DNA of 64,000 nucleotides from Staphylococcus intermedius NCTC 11048 (GCF_002902385.1 NZ_PPQH01000009.1:186001-250000), one strand, 5' to 3'. Positions 30,911 to 40,129 are shown, counted from the stretch's first letter. The notes: generated from the letters alone by a model not told the origin. Made by a program: numbers and translations.

Positions 30911-31651
30911 ATGAAGATTCAATTACCGAAACCTTTCTTTTTTGAGGAAGGCAAACGCGCAGTATTATTATTACATGGATTTACTGGCAACAGTTCAGAT
31001 GTGAGACAATTAGGGCGTTTTTTACAGAAGAAAGGATATACGTCATATGCACCTCATTATGAAGGGCATGCCGCACCACCTGAAGAGATTTTACAGTCGA
31101 GTCCCCACGTATGGTATAAAGATGTGCTCGATGGTTATGAATTTTTAGTGGAACAAGGCTATGACGAAATTGCCGTTGCGGGTCTATCATTAGGTGGCGT
31201 TTTTGCATTAAAACTAAGCTTAAATCGTACTGTAAAGGGTATTATAACGATGTGTTCACCTATGTACATTAAAACTGAAGGGACAATGTATGAAGGTGTG
31301 TTAGAGTATGCCCGTCAATTTAAAAAATATGAAGGTAAGGATGACGAAACGATTGAACGTGAGATGGCAGCGTTTCATCCGACTGACACGTTGAAAGAGT
31401 TGCAAGGAACAATTCAAGAAGTGCGTGACAGTGTGGATGAAGTCATTGATCCGATTTTAGTCATTCAAGCTGAACATGATGAAATGATCAATCCAGATTC
31501 TGCTAATGTCATATATGATGAAGTGATGTCAGATGAAAAACGAATTTCTTGGTACAAAGAGTCGGGTCATGTCATTACTATCGATAAAGAAAAAGAAGCA
31601 GTATTTGAAGATGTTTATCAATTTTTAGAGTCATTAGATTGGTCTGAATAA
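30911..31651 (+). CDS. est: Carboxylesterase, Est30-like alpha/beta hydrolase
   Basis: 246 aa. The alpha/beta-hydrolase elements are clear: oxyanion segment [13 protein letters not shown], nucleophile elbow GLSLGGVFA with the serine, acid in [13 protein letters not shown], and histidine in [10 protein letters not shown]. These features and the size match the Bacillus Est30 carboxylesterase that sits between secG and rnr in many Firmicutes. It hydrolyses short-chain carboxylic esters; the physiological substrate is unknown. Confidence 0.9.
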   Translation: MKIQLPKPFFFEEGKRAVLLLHGFTGNSSDVRQLGRFLQKKGYTSYAPHYEGHAAPPEEILQSSPHVWYKDVLDGYEFLVEQGYDEIAVAGLSLGGVFALKLSLNRTVKGIITMCSPMYIKTEGTMYEGVLEYARQFKKYEGKDDETIEREMAAFHPTDTLKELQGTIQEVRDSVDEVIDPILVIQAEHDEMINPDSANVIYDEVMSDEKRISWYKESGHVITIDKEKEAVFEDVYQFLESLDWSE

Positions 31652-31705
31652 ATAGGCATTAGAACGTCTATAGTAACTATTTTATAAAAAGAAAGGAGGA
31701 GCAAA

Positions 31706-34066
31706 ATGAATTTAAAAGAAGAGATTACAAAAATTATCAAAAGTGCAGACTATGAACCGATGTCTGTTTCTGACTTCCAAGATGCATTAGGACTCAGTAG
31801 TGCGGATTCATTTCGTGACCTTATCAAGATTTTGGTAGAGTTAGAACAAACAGGAATGGTGACGCGTACGAAACAAGACCGTTATCAAAAGCAGCAACAA
31901 CAGAAGACAAATTCAGGTTTAGTGAGAGGGACGTTAAGCCAAAATAAAAAGGGATTTGCCTTTTTACGCCCAGAAAATGAAGAAATGGAAGATATCTTTA
32001 TCCCACCAACGAAAATTAACCGTGCGATGGATGGCGATGTGGTATTAGTCGAAGTGAAAAAGTCTCGTGGTGATTTTCGTAAAGGGAAATTTGAAGGTGA
32101 AGTAAAAGCAATCGAATCCCACTCCATTAAACAAGTGGTCGGTACTTATTCTGAAGCGCGTCACTTCGGTTTCGTTGTGCCGGATGATAAACGCATTATG
32201 CAAGATATCTTCGTCCCTAAAGGTCAAGAATTGGGTGCTGTTGATGGACATAAAGTATTGGTACAGATTACGCAATACTCAGATGGTACAAACAGTCCAG
32301 AGGGTCAAGTTTCAGCGATTTTAGGTCATAAAAATGATCCGGGTGTTGATATTTTATCCATCATCTACCAACACGGCATTGAAATTGAATTTCCAGATGA
32401 TGTATTGAAAGAAGCAGAAGACGTGCCTGAAACGATTCAACCCGATGAACTTAAAGGGCGTCGTGACTTAAGAGATGAACTGACAATTACCATCGATGGT
32501 GCAGATGCGAAAGATTTAGATGATGCCATCGCCGTGAAAAAGTTAGACAATGGCAACACGGAATTAACGGTCAGTATTGCGGACGTGAGCTATTATGTCA
32601 CAGAAGGGTCAGCGCTAGACCGTGAAGCATATGACCGAGCAACAAGTGTCTATTTAGTTGACCGTGTTATTCCAATGATTCCACATCGACTCAGTAATGG
32701 CATCTGTTCGTTAAATCCTGAAGTGGACCGATTAGCGATGAGCTGTCGCATGGAAATTAATGCACAAGGTCAAGTCGTGAAACATGAGATTTTTGAAAGT
32801 GTCATTCATTCTAACGCACGTATGACATATGACGCTGTGAATCGTATCATTACGGACCAAGATGCTGAGACAAGAGCACAATATCCAGAAATCGTGCCAA
32901 TGTTAGATTTAGCACAAACGTTGTCACAGCAATTGATTGCGATGCGTAAAAAACGTGGTGAAATTGACTTTGACATTAAAGAAGCGAAAGTGATCGTGAA
33001 CGAAGAAGGTATTCCGAAAGAGGTCGTCACGCGTGAACGTGGTGAAGGTGAACGTTTAATCGAATCATTTATGTTGATTGCAAACGAAACAGTCGCTGAA
33101 CATTTCAATAAAATGGAAGTGCCGTTCATCTATCGTATTCATGAACAGCCGAAGTCAGAACGTCTCCGCCAATTTTTCGATTTTATTACGAATTTTGGTA
33201 TTATGGTCAAAGGAACAGGCGAAGATATTCATCCAAGTACGTTGCAACACATTAACGAAGAAATTGCAGGACGTCCAGAAGACATGGTCATTTCTACGAT
33301 GATGTTACGTTCTATGCAACAAGCACGCTATGATGCTGACAATTTAGGTCATTTCGGTTTAGCGGCAGATTATTATACGCATTTTACGTCACCGATTCGT
33401 CGTTACCCTGATTTGATTGTTCATCGTTTAGTGCGTAAATATTTAATTGAAAAGTCAATGGATGGCCGTGCAATGCATGAATGGGAAGAAAAGTTGCCAC
33501 AAATTGCTGAGCACACGTCTAATCGTGAACGTCGCGCGATTGATGCAGAACGTGATACAGATGAACTGAAAAAAGCAGAGTTTATGATTCAGCATATTGG
33601 TGATGAATTTGAAGGAGTCATTAGTTCTGTTGCGAATTTCGGTATGTTTGTAGAATTGCCAAACACGATTGAAGGTATGGTCAATATGCAAAATATGTCA
33701 GATGACTATTACCATTTTGATGAGCGTCAAATGGCATTGATTGGTGAACGTAAAGCAAAAGTTTACCGCATTGGTGATGTCGTGAATGTCAAAGTGATTC
33801 ACGTTGATGTGGATGAACGTCAAATTGATTTCCAAATTGTTGGGATGCCTATTGATGTGAGCTCGAAACGTGAAAGAGAGCCACGTGGCAAAACGATTCA
33901 AGCCAAGACAAAAGGCGATCAATTTGAGAAAAAAGATAAAAAGAAAAAGCGTCAATCACGTAAAGGCAAAAACGCAAGACAGCGCGAAAAATCAGGTAAC
34001 ACACAACATAAGCCATTTTACAAAGGCAAAAAAGTGAAGAAAAAGGCACGTAAAAAGAAAAAATAA
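31706..34066 (+). CDS. rnr: Ribonuclease R
   Basis: 786 aa 3'-5' exoribonuclease that degrades structured RNA and assists in trans-translation quality control. An N-terminal helix-turn-helix (about 1-65), cold-shock domains, the RNB catalytic core with TIDGADAKDLDDAI (the metal-binding aspartates) and a C-terminal S1 domain (GDEFEGVISSVANFGMFVEL) appear in order. The last 80 residues are a very Lys/Arg-rich tail. It is followed 15 bases later by smpB and then ssrA, joining three parts of the ribosome-rescue system. Confidence 0.97.
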   Translation: MNLKEEITKIIKSADYEPMSVSDFQDALGLSSADSFRDLIKILVELEQTGMVTRTKQDRYQKQQQQKTNSGLVRGTLSQNKKGFAFLRPENEEMEDIFIPPTKINRAMDGDVVLVEVKKSRGDFRKGKFEGEVKAIESHSIKQVVGTYSEARHFGFVVPDDKRIMQDIFVPKGQELGAVDGHKVLVQITQYSDGTNSPEGQVSAILGHKNDPGVDILSIIYQHGIEIEFPDDVLKEAEDVPETIQPDELKGRRDLRDELTITIDGADAKDLDDAIAVKKLDNGNTELTVSIADVSYYVTEGSALDREAYDRATSVYLVDRVIPMIPHRLSNGICSLNPEVDRLAMSCRMEINAQGQVVKHEIFESVIHSNARMTYDAVNRIITDQDAETRAQYPEIVPMLDLAQTLSQQLIAMRKKRGEIDFDIKEAKVIVNEEGIPKEVVTRERGEGERLIESFMLIANETVAEHFNKMEVPFIYRIHEQPKSERLRQFFDFITNFGIMVKGTGEDIHPSTLQHINEEIAGRPEDMVISTMMLRSMQQARYDADNLGHFGLAADYYTHFTSPIRRYPDLIVHRLVRKYLIEKSMDGRAMHEWEEKLPQIAEHTSNRERRAIDAERDTDELKKAEFMIQHIGDEFEGVISSVANFGMFVELPNTIEGMVNMQNMSDDYYHFDERQMALIGERKAKVYRIGDVVNVKVIHVDVDERQIDFQIVGMPIDVSSKREREPRGKTIQAKTKGDQFEKKDKKKKRQSRKGKNARQREKSGNTQHKPFYKGKKVKKKARKKKK

Positions 34067-34081
34067 TTTGAGGTGAAACCA

Positions 34082-34546
34082 ATGCCAAAAAAATCAGGAA
34101 AAGGCACATTAGCAGAAAATCGTAAAGCACGCCATGACTATAACATCGAGGATACGATTGAAGCGGGCATTGCGTTACAAGGGACTGAAATCAAATCGAT
34201 TCGTCGTGGAAGTGCCAACTTAAAAGATAGTTATGCACAAGTAAAGCATGGCGAAATCTTTTTGCACAATATGCATATTGCACCTTATGAAGAGGGCAAC
34301 CGATTTAATCATGATCCGCTACGTGTGCGTAAACTATTACTACACAAACGTGAGATTTTGAAGTTAGGTGAGCGTACGCGTGAGATTGGTTATTCGATTG
34401 TTCCGCTTAAATTGTACTTAAAGCAAGGTAACTGTAAAGTATTGCTAGGTGTTGCACGCGGTAAGAAAAAATACGATAAACGCCAATCTCTAAAAGAAAA
34501 AGCGGTCAAACGCGATATGGATCGTGCAATGAAACAAAAATATTAA
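34082..34546 (+). CDS. smpB: SsrA-binding protein SmpB
   Basis: 154 aa starting at the ATG at 34082 with GAGGTG seven bases upstream. SmpB binds the tRNA-like domain of tmRNA and places it in the empty A site of stalled ribosomes. Conserved segments include [40 protein letters not shown] and the basic tail [16 protein letters not shown], which enters the mRNA channel. It directly precedes ssrA. Confidence 0.98.
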   Translation: MPKKSGKGTLAENRKARHDYNIEDTIEAGIALQGTEIKSIRRGSANLKDSYAQVKHGEIFLHNMHIAPYEEGNRFNHDPLRVRKLLLHKREILKLGERTREIGYSIVPLKLYLKQGNCKVLLGVARGKKKYDKRQSLKEKAVKRDMDRAMKQKY

Positions 34547-34575
34547 TGATTTGCGAAAAATGTAAATTTTTGATA

Positions 34576-34584
34576 TGATATAAT
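34576..34584 (+). promoter_or_regulatory. Extended -10 promoter of ssrA
   Basis: TGATATAAT is a TGnTATAAT extended -10 element about 36 bases before the mature tmRNA 5' end. No good -35 is seen at normal spacing. Confidence 0.6.
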
Positions 34585-34619
34585 GTGCTTTCATATCACG
34601 GAAGCACATTTAATACTAC

Positions 34620-34977
34620 GGGGATGTTTATGGATTCGACAGGGGTCCCCCGAGCTCATGAAGCGTGTCGGAGGGTTGTCTTCGTCATCAACACATCAGT
34701 TTATAATAACTGGCAAAACTAACAATAACTTCGCAGTAGCTGCCTAAGCGCACTCTGCATCACCTAACAGCATCGCCTATGTGCTGTTAACGTGATTCAA
34801 CTTGAGTAGGATACGCTCGTCACTGCCGTTTGAAGTCTGACGAGAAGAGATGAATCAAACTAGCATCATGTTGGCTGTCTATCGCCTTGCATGATGTGAA
34901 TTTTAACGATAGACTACACACGTAGAAACATTTGTATCAGGACCTTTGGACGCGGGTTCAAATCCCGCCATCTCCAT
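34620..34977 (+). ncRNA. ssrA: Transfer-messenger RNA (tmRNA)
   Basis: The 5' end GGGGATG pairs with CATCTCC at the 3' end to give the alanyl acceptor stem. GGTTCAAATCC forms the T arm. The tag frame at 34712-34747 begins GGC and encodes GKTNNNFAVAA followed by TAA, so with the charged alanine the tag ends in the Clp degron VAA. The sequence is colinear with S. aureus tmRNA. Its 3' end is a known integration target for staphylococcal islands, and accessory genes follow it here. Confidence 0.98.
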
Positions 34978-35002
34978 TTTTTAGAGAATATTCATGTTTA
35001 AT

Positions 35003-35046
35003 AAATTCCTGTAAGCGTTGATATTTCAATGTTTACAGGAATTTTT
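35003..35046 (+). terminator. Terminator after ssrA
   Basis: ATTCCTGTAA pairs with TTACAGGAAT, and TTTTT follows. Confidence 0.8.
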
Positions 35047-35175
35047 CTTGTTTTTCGTTAATATTTGTTTACTGCTATTTTGGTCATTTTATGGTCAAAA
35101 AAATATACGTTGACCAAAGTGTTGACCCTCTCTATTATATTGGGATTAAATCATTGATATAACAACGTTTCTTAT

Positions 35176-35237
35176 AAGCAAGTGTCAAATATGTGTCAAG
35201 AGTATATCACTCTAACACATCGGCCTTGCTTTTTTGT
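35176..35237 (+). terminator. Long nested terminator in the ssrA-superantigen gap
   Basis: AAGCAAG pairs with CTTGCTT, and inside it ATGTGT..AGAGT pairs with ACTCT..ACACAT. TTTTTTG follows. No intact gene precedes it, so it may be left from a lost element. The gap 35047-35493 otherwise holds repeated TGGTCA/TGACCA words (35078-35127) and no gene. Confidence 0.6.
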
Positions 35238-35493
35238 TTGTGTAAATCATTGTCTTCTATTTTAAAGATTAAGATTTAATTTTGTGAATATGACCAATGA
35301 TGCGAAAATGTAACATGTATGTCTAGAAACGGTGTCAAGCCAATGTAGTAGGCGGCGAACGGGATGAGTGTAAGGGAGTTAGATATTTACTTCTCCATAT
35401 TCGGGAATAGATTGTCGATTGTTTATATAATTTTATTATTATACTATAAGTGTATATAGCTATTCTTGGGGCGTTTGGATGGAGGAGAAAAGT

Positions 35494-36291
35494 ATGAACA
35501 AGAAACAATTGGTCATCAGTTTATTGTGTAGCATTATAATCTTATGCATGATTTCATGTTCTACCGCTTTAGCAATTCATATGCCAGACCCAACACCAGA
35601 TCAACTGAATAAATCAAGCAAATTCACAGGATTAATGGAAAATATGAAATTTTTGTATGAAGGTCACTCTATATCAGTACAAAATGTTAAATCCGTCGAT
35701 AGCTTTTTAGGACATGATTTAATTTTTGATATAAAAGATACGCAATCGCAAAATCAGGAACAAGTCAAAACAGAATTGATAAATAAAAAATTAGCTGAAA
35801 AATACAAAAATCAACGCGTAGATATATTTGGTACGAATTATTATGCGAACTGTTATTTCTCAGGAACAGCAAAAGAGGACGCGGCAAATAGAGGTAAAAC
35901 GTGCATGTATGGTGGCCTAACAGCATATCAAGGTAACCATCTTGGTAAAGGTCATTCACAGACGATTTATATACGAGTTTTCGAAAATGGTCAACATACC
36001 ATCACCTTTAATGTACAAACCGACAAGAAAATTGTAACCGCACAAGAACTTGACGTAAAAGCGAGACAATTTTTAGTTAGTAAGCTCAAACTCTATGAAT
36101 TTGGAGGATCACCGTATGAAACAGCCTATATTAAGTTCGTTGAATATGGTGGCGATACGTTCTGGTATGATATGATGCCGCCACCTGGTGATAAGTTTGA
36201 TCAATCTAAGTATTTATTAATGTATCGTGATAACAAAACTGTTGATTCTAGATGTGTAAAAATAGAAGTACACTTAACGAAAAACAGATAG
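35494..36291 (+). CDS. Staphylococcal enterotoxin-type superantigen (SEB/SEC family, SE-int-like)
   Basis: 265 aa starting at the ATG at 35494 with GGAGGAG upstream. A signal peptide (hydrophobic 5-22, likely cleavage after A27 in STALA) precedes the mature toxin. Hallmarks of SEB/SEC are SSKFTGLMENMK, the disulfide-loop cysteines C120 and C137 (17 apart), the signature YGGLTAYQGN (139-148), the second signature KKIVTAQELDVKARQFLV, and SPYETAYIKF with FWYDMMPPPGDKFDQSKYL. The family cross-links MHC class II and T-cell receptor V-beta chains. An additional cysteine near the end (SRCVKIEV) is unusual. It resembles SE-int of the S. intermedius group, but that exact label is tentative. No integrase lies nearby. 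Confidence 0.93.
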   Translation: MNKKQLVISLLCSIIILCMISCSTALAIHMPDPTPDQLNKSSKFTGLMENMKFLYEGHSISVQNVKSVDSFLGHDLIFDIKDTQSQNQEQVKTELINKKLAEKYKNQRVDIFGTNYYANCYFSGTAKEDAANRGKTCMYGGLTAYQGNHLGKGHSQTIYIRVFENGQHTITFNVQTDKKIVTAQELDVKARQFLVSKLKLYEFGGSPYETAYIKFVEYGGDTFWYDMMPPPGDKFDQSKYLLMYRDNKTVDSRCVKIEVHLTKNR

Positions 36292-36325
36292 CAATGAAAC
36301 CTCATCTAAATATGTGAATTTTGAG

Positions 36326-36351
36326 AGCAGGCATTTCGGTGCTTGCTTTTT
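36326..36351 (+). terminator. Terminator after the superantigen gene
   Basis: AGCAGGCA pairs with TGCTTGCT (one G-T pair), followed by TTTTT. Confidence 0.78.
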
Positions 36352-36417
36352 AATTGAATAATGCCATTTCTTTTGTTAAAAATCAAAAAAATAAAAAGGA
36401 TACAATGATGTACCCTT

Positions 36418-37209
36418 TTATACAGTGCTAAACTTTCGTACCAATTCTTCTTTATGATTGAATGACAATACCCTCACATTATATTGAGATAACATGGTCG
36501 ACACAGCATCACTCATATCATCTTCATTTTCAATAATGATATTGAGCCTCGCGTTTGCATCATAAGTTTGGTTTCTATATGCTTCGACATCGTCCCAATC
36601 AAAAAGCGCGTTTTTAGCAGTATTCGTGTTAATATGTTTAATCGCTTTAACATACTCAGTGGTAGGACCTGGAAATACTGCATCAAAGTTATGCATTAAC
36701 TTAGACTTTCCTTCTATTTTGAATTTAGGAAAAATGTTGGGATAGAGGTCACGATTTTTTAAAAAATATCCTATGACTTCATCTCTAAACATCGACTTGA
36801 TATTTTCTTTTTTTAAAATAGCTAAATTACTAATTTCTGATATCGTTAAAATATATTCGTGTATGGCTTGAGGTAAATTTTTTCTGCTTGTGTACAGAGT
36901 TAATGTGTCGTTTTCTAAAACCAAACCATTATTGTCCATAATATTTTTTAGGAATTGATACTTTTTTTGTTGTTTATGACGGATTAAATCTATACCGAAT
37001 TGTTCCATGTTCCATAATGTTTCCCCATGATCTGTTAATTTATACTGACTTCCAGTAAATGATATGTTTACAGATATAGAATCTCCAAAAAAATCAACTA
37101 TAGGCGAATAAAATTCGATTGTTTCATTTTCTAAAGGCAGAAACCTTGATTCCTTCTTTAAATAGTTGAAATATTCTTCGCTAATAGATTTAATTTCATT
37201 TTCAAACAT
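36418..37209 (-). CDS. DUF1828/DUF1829 domain protein
   Basis: 263 aa, minus strand, ATG at 37209 with AAGGTGGTG upstream. The N-terminal half (FYSPIVDFFGDSISVNISFT, then YKLTDHGETLWNMEQFGIDL) matches the DUF1828 pattern. The C-terminal half (FDAVFPGPTTEYVKAIKHIN, ending in RVLSFNHKEELVRKF) is like DUF1829. No catalytic motif is assigned. It follows the DUF6978-type gene by 4 bases, forming a two-gene cassette. Such pairs occur in variable regions of many bacterial genomes, and a role in defence or mobile-element biology is only a guess. Confidence 0.7.
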   Translation of the reverse strand: MFENEIKSISEEYFNYLKKESRFLPLENETIEFYSPIVDFFGDSISVNISFTGSQYKLTDHGETLWNMEQFGIDLIRHKQQKKYQFLKNIMDNNGLVLENDTLTLYTSRKNLPQAIHEYILTISEISNLAILKKENIKSMFRDEVIGYFLKNRDLYPNIFPKFKIEGKSKLMHNFDAVFPGPTTEYVKAIKHINTNTAKNALFDWDDVEAYRNQTYDANARLNIIIENEDDMSDAVSTMLSQYNVRVLSFNHKEELVRKFSTV

Positions 37210-37213
37210 AGTA

Positions 37214-37687
37214 TCACCACCTTAAAAATAGATTCGTTTCAATGTTAATATTATCATTGTGTTGTGTTTTTGTATATTCTAGTAATGTAAACAATTGCTT
37301 AACAAAATCGTAATTATCTTCAAAAATTTTATAAGGTAGGGCATAAGCTCTCATGTAAGTAGAGCCATCATTTTTCTTTATGTATTCTTCCTCAGAAAAA
37401 ATGTTTATTCTGTTTCCTCTGACTATTTCATTATTTGAGTTTTTATGAAATCCATCATTTAAGTTAATACGTATCAAGCATAGATTGGATTCCGTCTCTC
37501 TAAAGTTTAATGTGATTTTCCCTGGTCTAACAAAATAGTTTAAGATAAATGATTTTTCTAAATTTGTGGATGTAATCTTTATAGAGCCCTTACATGTTTC
37601 TTCCAATTGAATATTATATTGCTGTAAAACTTCTTTACATAAAGCTAATAAATAATCAACATCATTATCAGTTAATTTTATTTCCAT
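37214..37687 (-). CDS. DUF6978-like protein
   Basis: 157 aa, minus strand, ATG at 37687 with AAAGGAG upstream; a GTG one codon earlier is also in frame. It begins LTDNDVDYLLALCKEVLQ, has a beta-rich central part (FILNYFVRPGKITLNFRETE, then IRINLNDGFHKN) and ends ETNLFLRW. Its size and layout recall DUF6978 proteins, which are often coded beside DUF1828 proteins. It is the first gene of the two-gene unit. Function unknown. Base composition is AT-richer than the flanking housekeeping genes. Confidence 0.6.
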   Translation of the reverse strand: MEIKLTDNDVDYLLALCKEVLQQYNIQLEETCKGSIKITSTNLEKSFILNYFVRPGKITLNFRETESNLCLIRINLNDGFHKNSNNEIVRGNRINIFSEEEYIKKNDGSTYMRAYALPYKIFEDNYDFVKQLFTLLEYTKTQHNDNINIETNLFLRW

Positions 37688-37891
37688 CACATCTACTCCT
37701 TTATTAAATGATTATGATAGTTTATCTCATGATATTGCTTTCTGAATTAACATTAAAAATGCTCTAATGAATTATGCTTAAAGAAAATGAATGTACGACT
37801 GATCATTATGATATGGATAAAGGGTTTTAAAAAGTAGTAAAGGGAGATGAATGACATAAGTGAAATACAGAATTATTAAAGGGAAGACAAA

Positions 37892-37954
37892 ATGGATTTA
37901 GATATTTATATAAATCATATAGTGCGCTTTGTTAATTTGCAAGTCGTAACGTGA
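37892..37954 (+). pseudogene. Truncated coding remnant, possible VOC-family N-terminus
   Basis: An AAAGGGAAG site precedes an ATG and 20 codons (DLDIYINHIVRFVNLQVV) before TGA. INHIVRFV resembles the first strand of glyoxalase/VOC-fold proteins, but nothing continues it. Further right (about 38094-38260) another frame reads through two stops with protein-like content (IELELMLGHKK, CLNDDGMSELVG). The 37688-38468 gap thus looks like decayed coding DNA plus the fmtA leader. Confidence 0.35.
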
Positions 37955-38468
37955 CAACTTTTAATGTGATCGGTATACGTTAAGTCGTCCCATATTAGAG
38001 CAGTTATCCTTATATTTCATTTTTACAATGTCGAGATGTTTAGTAATCTTTAGCATGATATTGAAATGTTAACAAGTGTTCGTGATTGATGATTCAAATA
38101 TAGAACTTGAATTAATGTTAGGGCACAAAAAAGTTGTCTTGTAGAAACCCAATCTGTCAATGTATTGCTTAAATGATGATGGTATGTCTGAATTGGTAGG
38201 ATGAATGATTGATCATATAACATCATAAGTTTATATTTTCACAATAGCATGACACAATAAAACGATAATATCATTTTTAAAATGGATATATTTCATGGTA
38301 CACTTTATACAATACAATTGCGCAAATGTGTCACTGTAAAGACAAAACATGAAGCAGCGAAGTATTATATTAACACTTCAATTCTCCTAATTTGATGATA
38401 CCTTTAGTCGTTAATGTTTAAGTTAATGGATAGGTAAAGGTGGAGAATGATAGAGGAGTAGAACAAAT

Positions 38469-39665
38469 GTGAAGAAAAGAAAAACATCACGACTTACTTA
38501 TTTCATCATAAGTGTCACTATTATTGTCATTTTCGTTAGTGGTTTTTATTTATATCATCAGTTTAAACTTTTGAGTGAAGAGGATCAATTCACGCTACAG
38601 GATCGGGCTGAGCATCAAAAGCAACATACGCCTGAGAAAACAGAGGAGATTCAACCGCTTAAGACGGTGGTTGATCAACAAAATCCTGTATACCAATCGA
38701 TTGATCAATACTTAGAAAGTGTGCAATTCAATGGAACGATAGCCGTGTTTGAAGATGGCAAGTTAAAAATGGATAAAGGCTATGGTTATCAAGATTTTGA
38801 AAATAAAAAGAAAAATAGTCCGAATACAGTTTATTTAATCGGCTCTGCGCAAAAATTTTTAACAGGGATGATGGTTAAAAAGTTAGAACTTGAAAATAAA
38901 ATCCATGTAGAAGATTCGGTAACCAAATACATTCCTGATTTTCAATTACCGCAAGAGATTACAATTCGAGATTTACTGAGACATCAAAGTGGTTTGTATA
39001 AATACACAGGTTTAGATGATGTTTCAGATTTAGATAGTGCGGTTAAAGCGATTGAAACACGAGGGATCGACCCTCAATTTTATCATAAACATTTATACAA
39101 TGACGCCAATTATCTGGTGCTCGCAAAGGTTATCGAAAATGTAACAGGGCAATCTTATACACAGAATTACTATCATTATATTGCGAATCCGTTTCGACTG
39201 ATGCATTCAGCGTTTTTCGATGACGAACGGTATCAAGGCGATATGGCAAAAGGGTATCGATTTGATAATAAAACACAAAATGTAGTTTATCGTAAACCAA
39301 AATATTTGAGTCAGTATTATGGTGCGGGGAATTTGTATATGTCAGCGCATGATATGGGCGTGTTAGTAAGAAAGTTGCAGACGAATCGTGTGTTTCCTGA
39401 AAAAGTCACTGTACCCTATTTACACGAGTTATTGACGGTGCGTTATCCTGAAAAATATCGTTACGGTTTTTATGTCTATAATGATTTTAACCGTATTAAT
39501 GGTATCTTCTTCGGTCATATATTTACGACGTATTACAATGACAAATATATTATTGTATTAGGTACCAATTACGATCAACCTAAACCGAACAACAATGAAG
39601 AACGCATTAAACATATTTATTTTGACATTTTAAAGCAGCACAAAATCATCAACATCCTGGTGTGA
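38469..39665 (+). CDS. fmtA: FmtA, teichoic acid D-alanine esterase / penicillin-recognising protein
   Basis: 398 aa from a GTG at 38469 with GAGGAG upstream. One N-terminal membrane anchor (about 11-31) precedes an extracellular beta-lactamase-fold domain. The FmtA motifs are present: S126-A-Q-K129 (SxxK nucleophile motif in LIGSAQKF), Y210-N-D in the second motif, plus HQSGLYKY and GAGNLYMS. In S. aureus FmtA removes D-alanine from teichoic acids and contributes to methicillin resistance and wall maintenance. Overall length matches (397 aa in S. aureus). It is the right-hand border of the accessory strip. Confidence 0.92.
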   Translation: MKKRKTSRLTYFIISVTIIVIFVSGFYLYHQFKLLSEEDQFTLQDRAEHQKQHTPEKTEEIQPLKTVVDQQNPVYQSIDQYLESVQFNGTIAVFEDGKLKMDKGYGYQDFENKKKNSPNTVYLIGSAQKFLTGMMVKKLELENKIHVEDSVTKYIPDFQLPQEITIRDLLRHQSGLYKYTGLDDVSDLDSAVKAIETRGIDPQFYHKHLYNDANYLVLAKVIENVTGQSYTQNYYHYIANPFRLMHSAFFDDERYQGDMAKGYRFDNKTQNVVYRKPKYLSQYYGAGNLYMSAHDMGVLVRKLQTNRVFPEKVTVPYLHELLTVRYPEKYRYGFYVYNDFNRINGIFFGHIFTTYYNDKYIIVLGTNYDQPKPNNNEERIKHIYFDILKQHKIINILV

Positions 39666-39705
39666 CAGTGACTGCGCCGAAAGCACCATAAAGCAACTGT
39701 ATCCA

Positions 39706-39746
39706 AACGCAATGAACCTCAACATCAAAGGTTCGTTGCGTTTTTT
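39706..39746. terminator. Bidirectional terminator between fmtA and the convergent gene
   Basis: AACGCAATGAACCT pairs with AGGTTCGTTGCGTT (14 bp, one mismatch), then TTTTT. Confidence 0.88.
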
Positions 39747-39747
39747 G

Positions 39748-40119
39748 TTAATCAGCCATGATAGCACTTTGTAGTAAATAAGGTTGTTCATATTTCAGAG
39801 TGAGCTGCTGGATCAATTGAATGCATGTGTCGTATGAAATGGTTTGATTGTCGAGTTGCTTGAGTAAGGTAATATATCTTTCTTTTTCTGATGATGTAGC
39901 GATTTTTTTGAAATAACCCCATAAATGTTGGAACGTATTGATAAATGCGGAATGTTCAATTGGCCTTATTAATATTTCTTGAATGGCTGATTCAATCATT
40001 TTGTAAGAGGCGCCTTGTTTGATCAATGTTTGGACGGCTTGATAGTCTTTATAGTTGCGCATCATGACGTTGTATTTTTGATAGCGCCAAGCAAGTTGAA
40101 TTTTTGTCGTTTCTTTCAT
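39748..40119 (-). CDS. DUF1722-like protein
   Basis: 123 aa, minus strand, starting at the ATG at 40119 with AAGAGGTG upstream; a longer in-frame start overlaps the upstream gene. The start IQLAWRYQKYNVMMRNYKDY resembles the DUF1722 domain (also the C-terminal part of YbgA). It is predicted all-helical and cytoplasmic. It is separated from the upstream GNAT gene by 10 bases and is probably co-transcribed. Function unknown. Confidence 0.65.
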   Translation of the reverse strand: MKETTKIQLAWRYQKYNVMMRNYKDYQAVQTLIKQGASYKMIESAIQEILIRPIEHSAFINTFQHLWGYFKKIATSSEKERYITLLKQLDNQTISYDTCIQLIQQLTLKYEQPYLLQSAIMAD

Positions 40120-40129
40120 TTGGCACCTC

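Noticed and set aside
35393..35410. CTTCTCCATATTCGGG as a possible second att core matching the ssrA end
   Set aside because: Only the TCTCCAT part (7 bases) matches; too short to call a direct repeat of the tmRNA 3' end.
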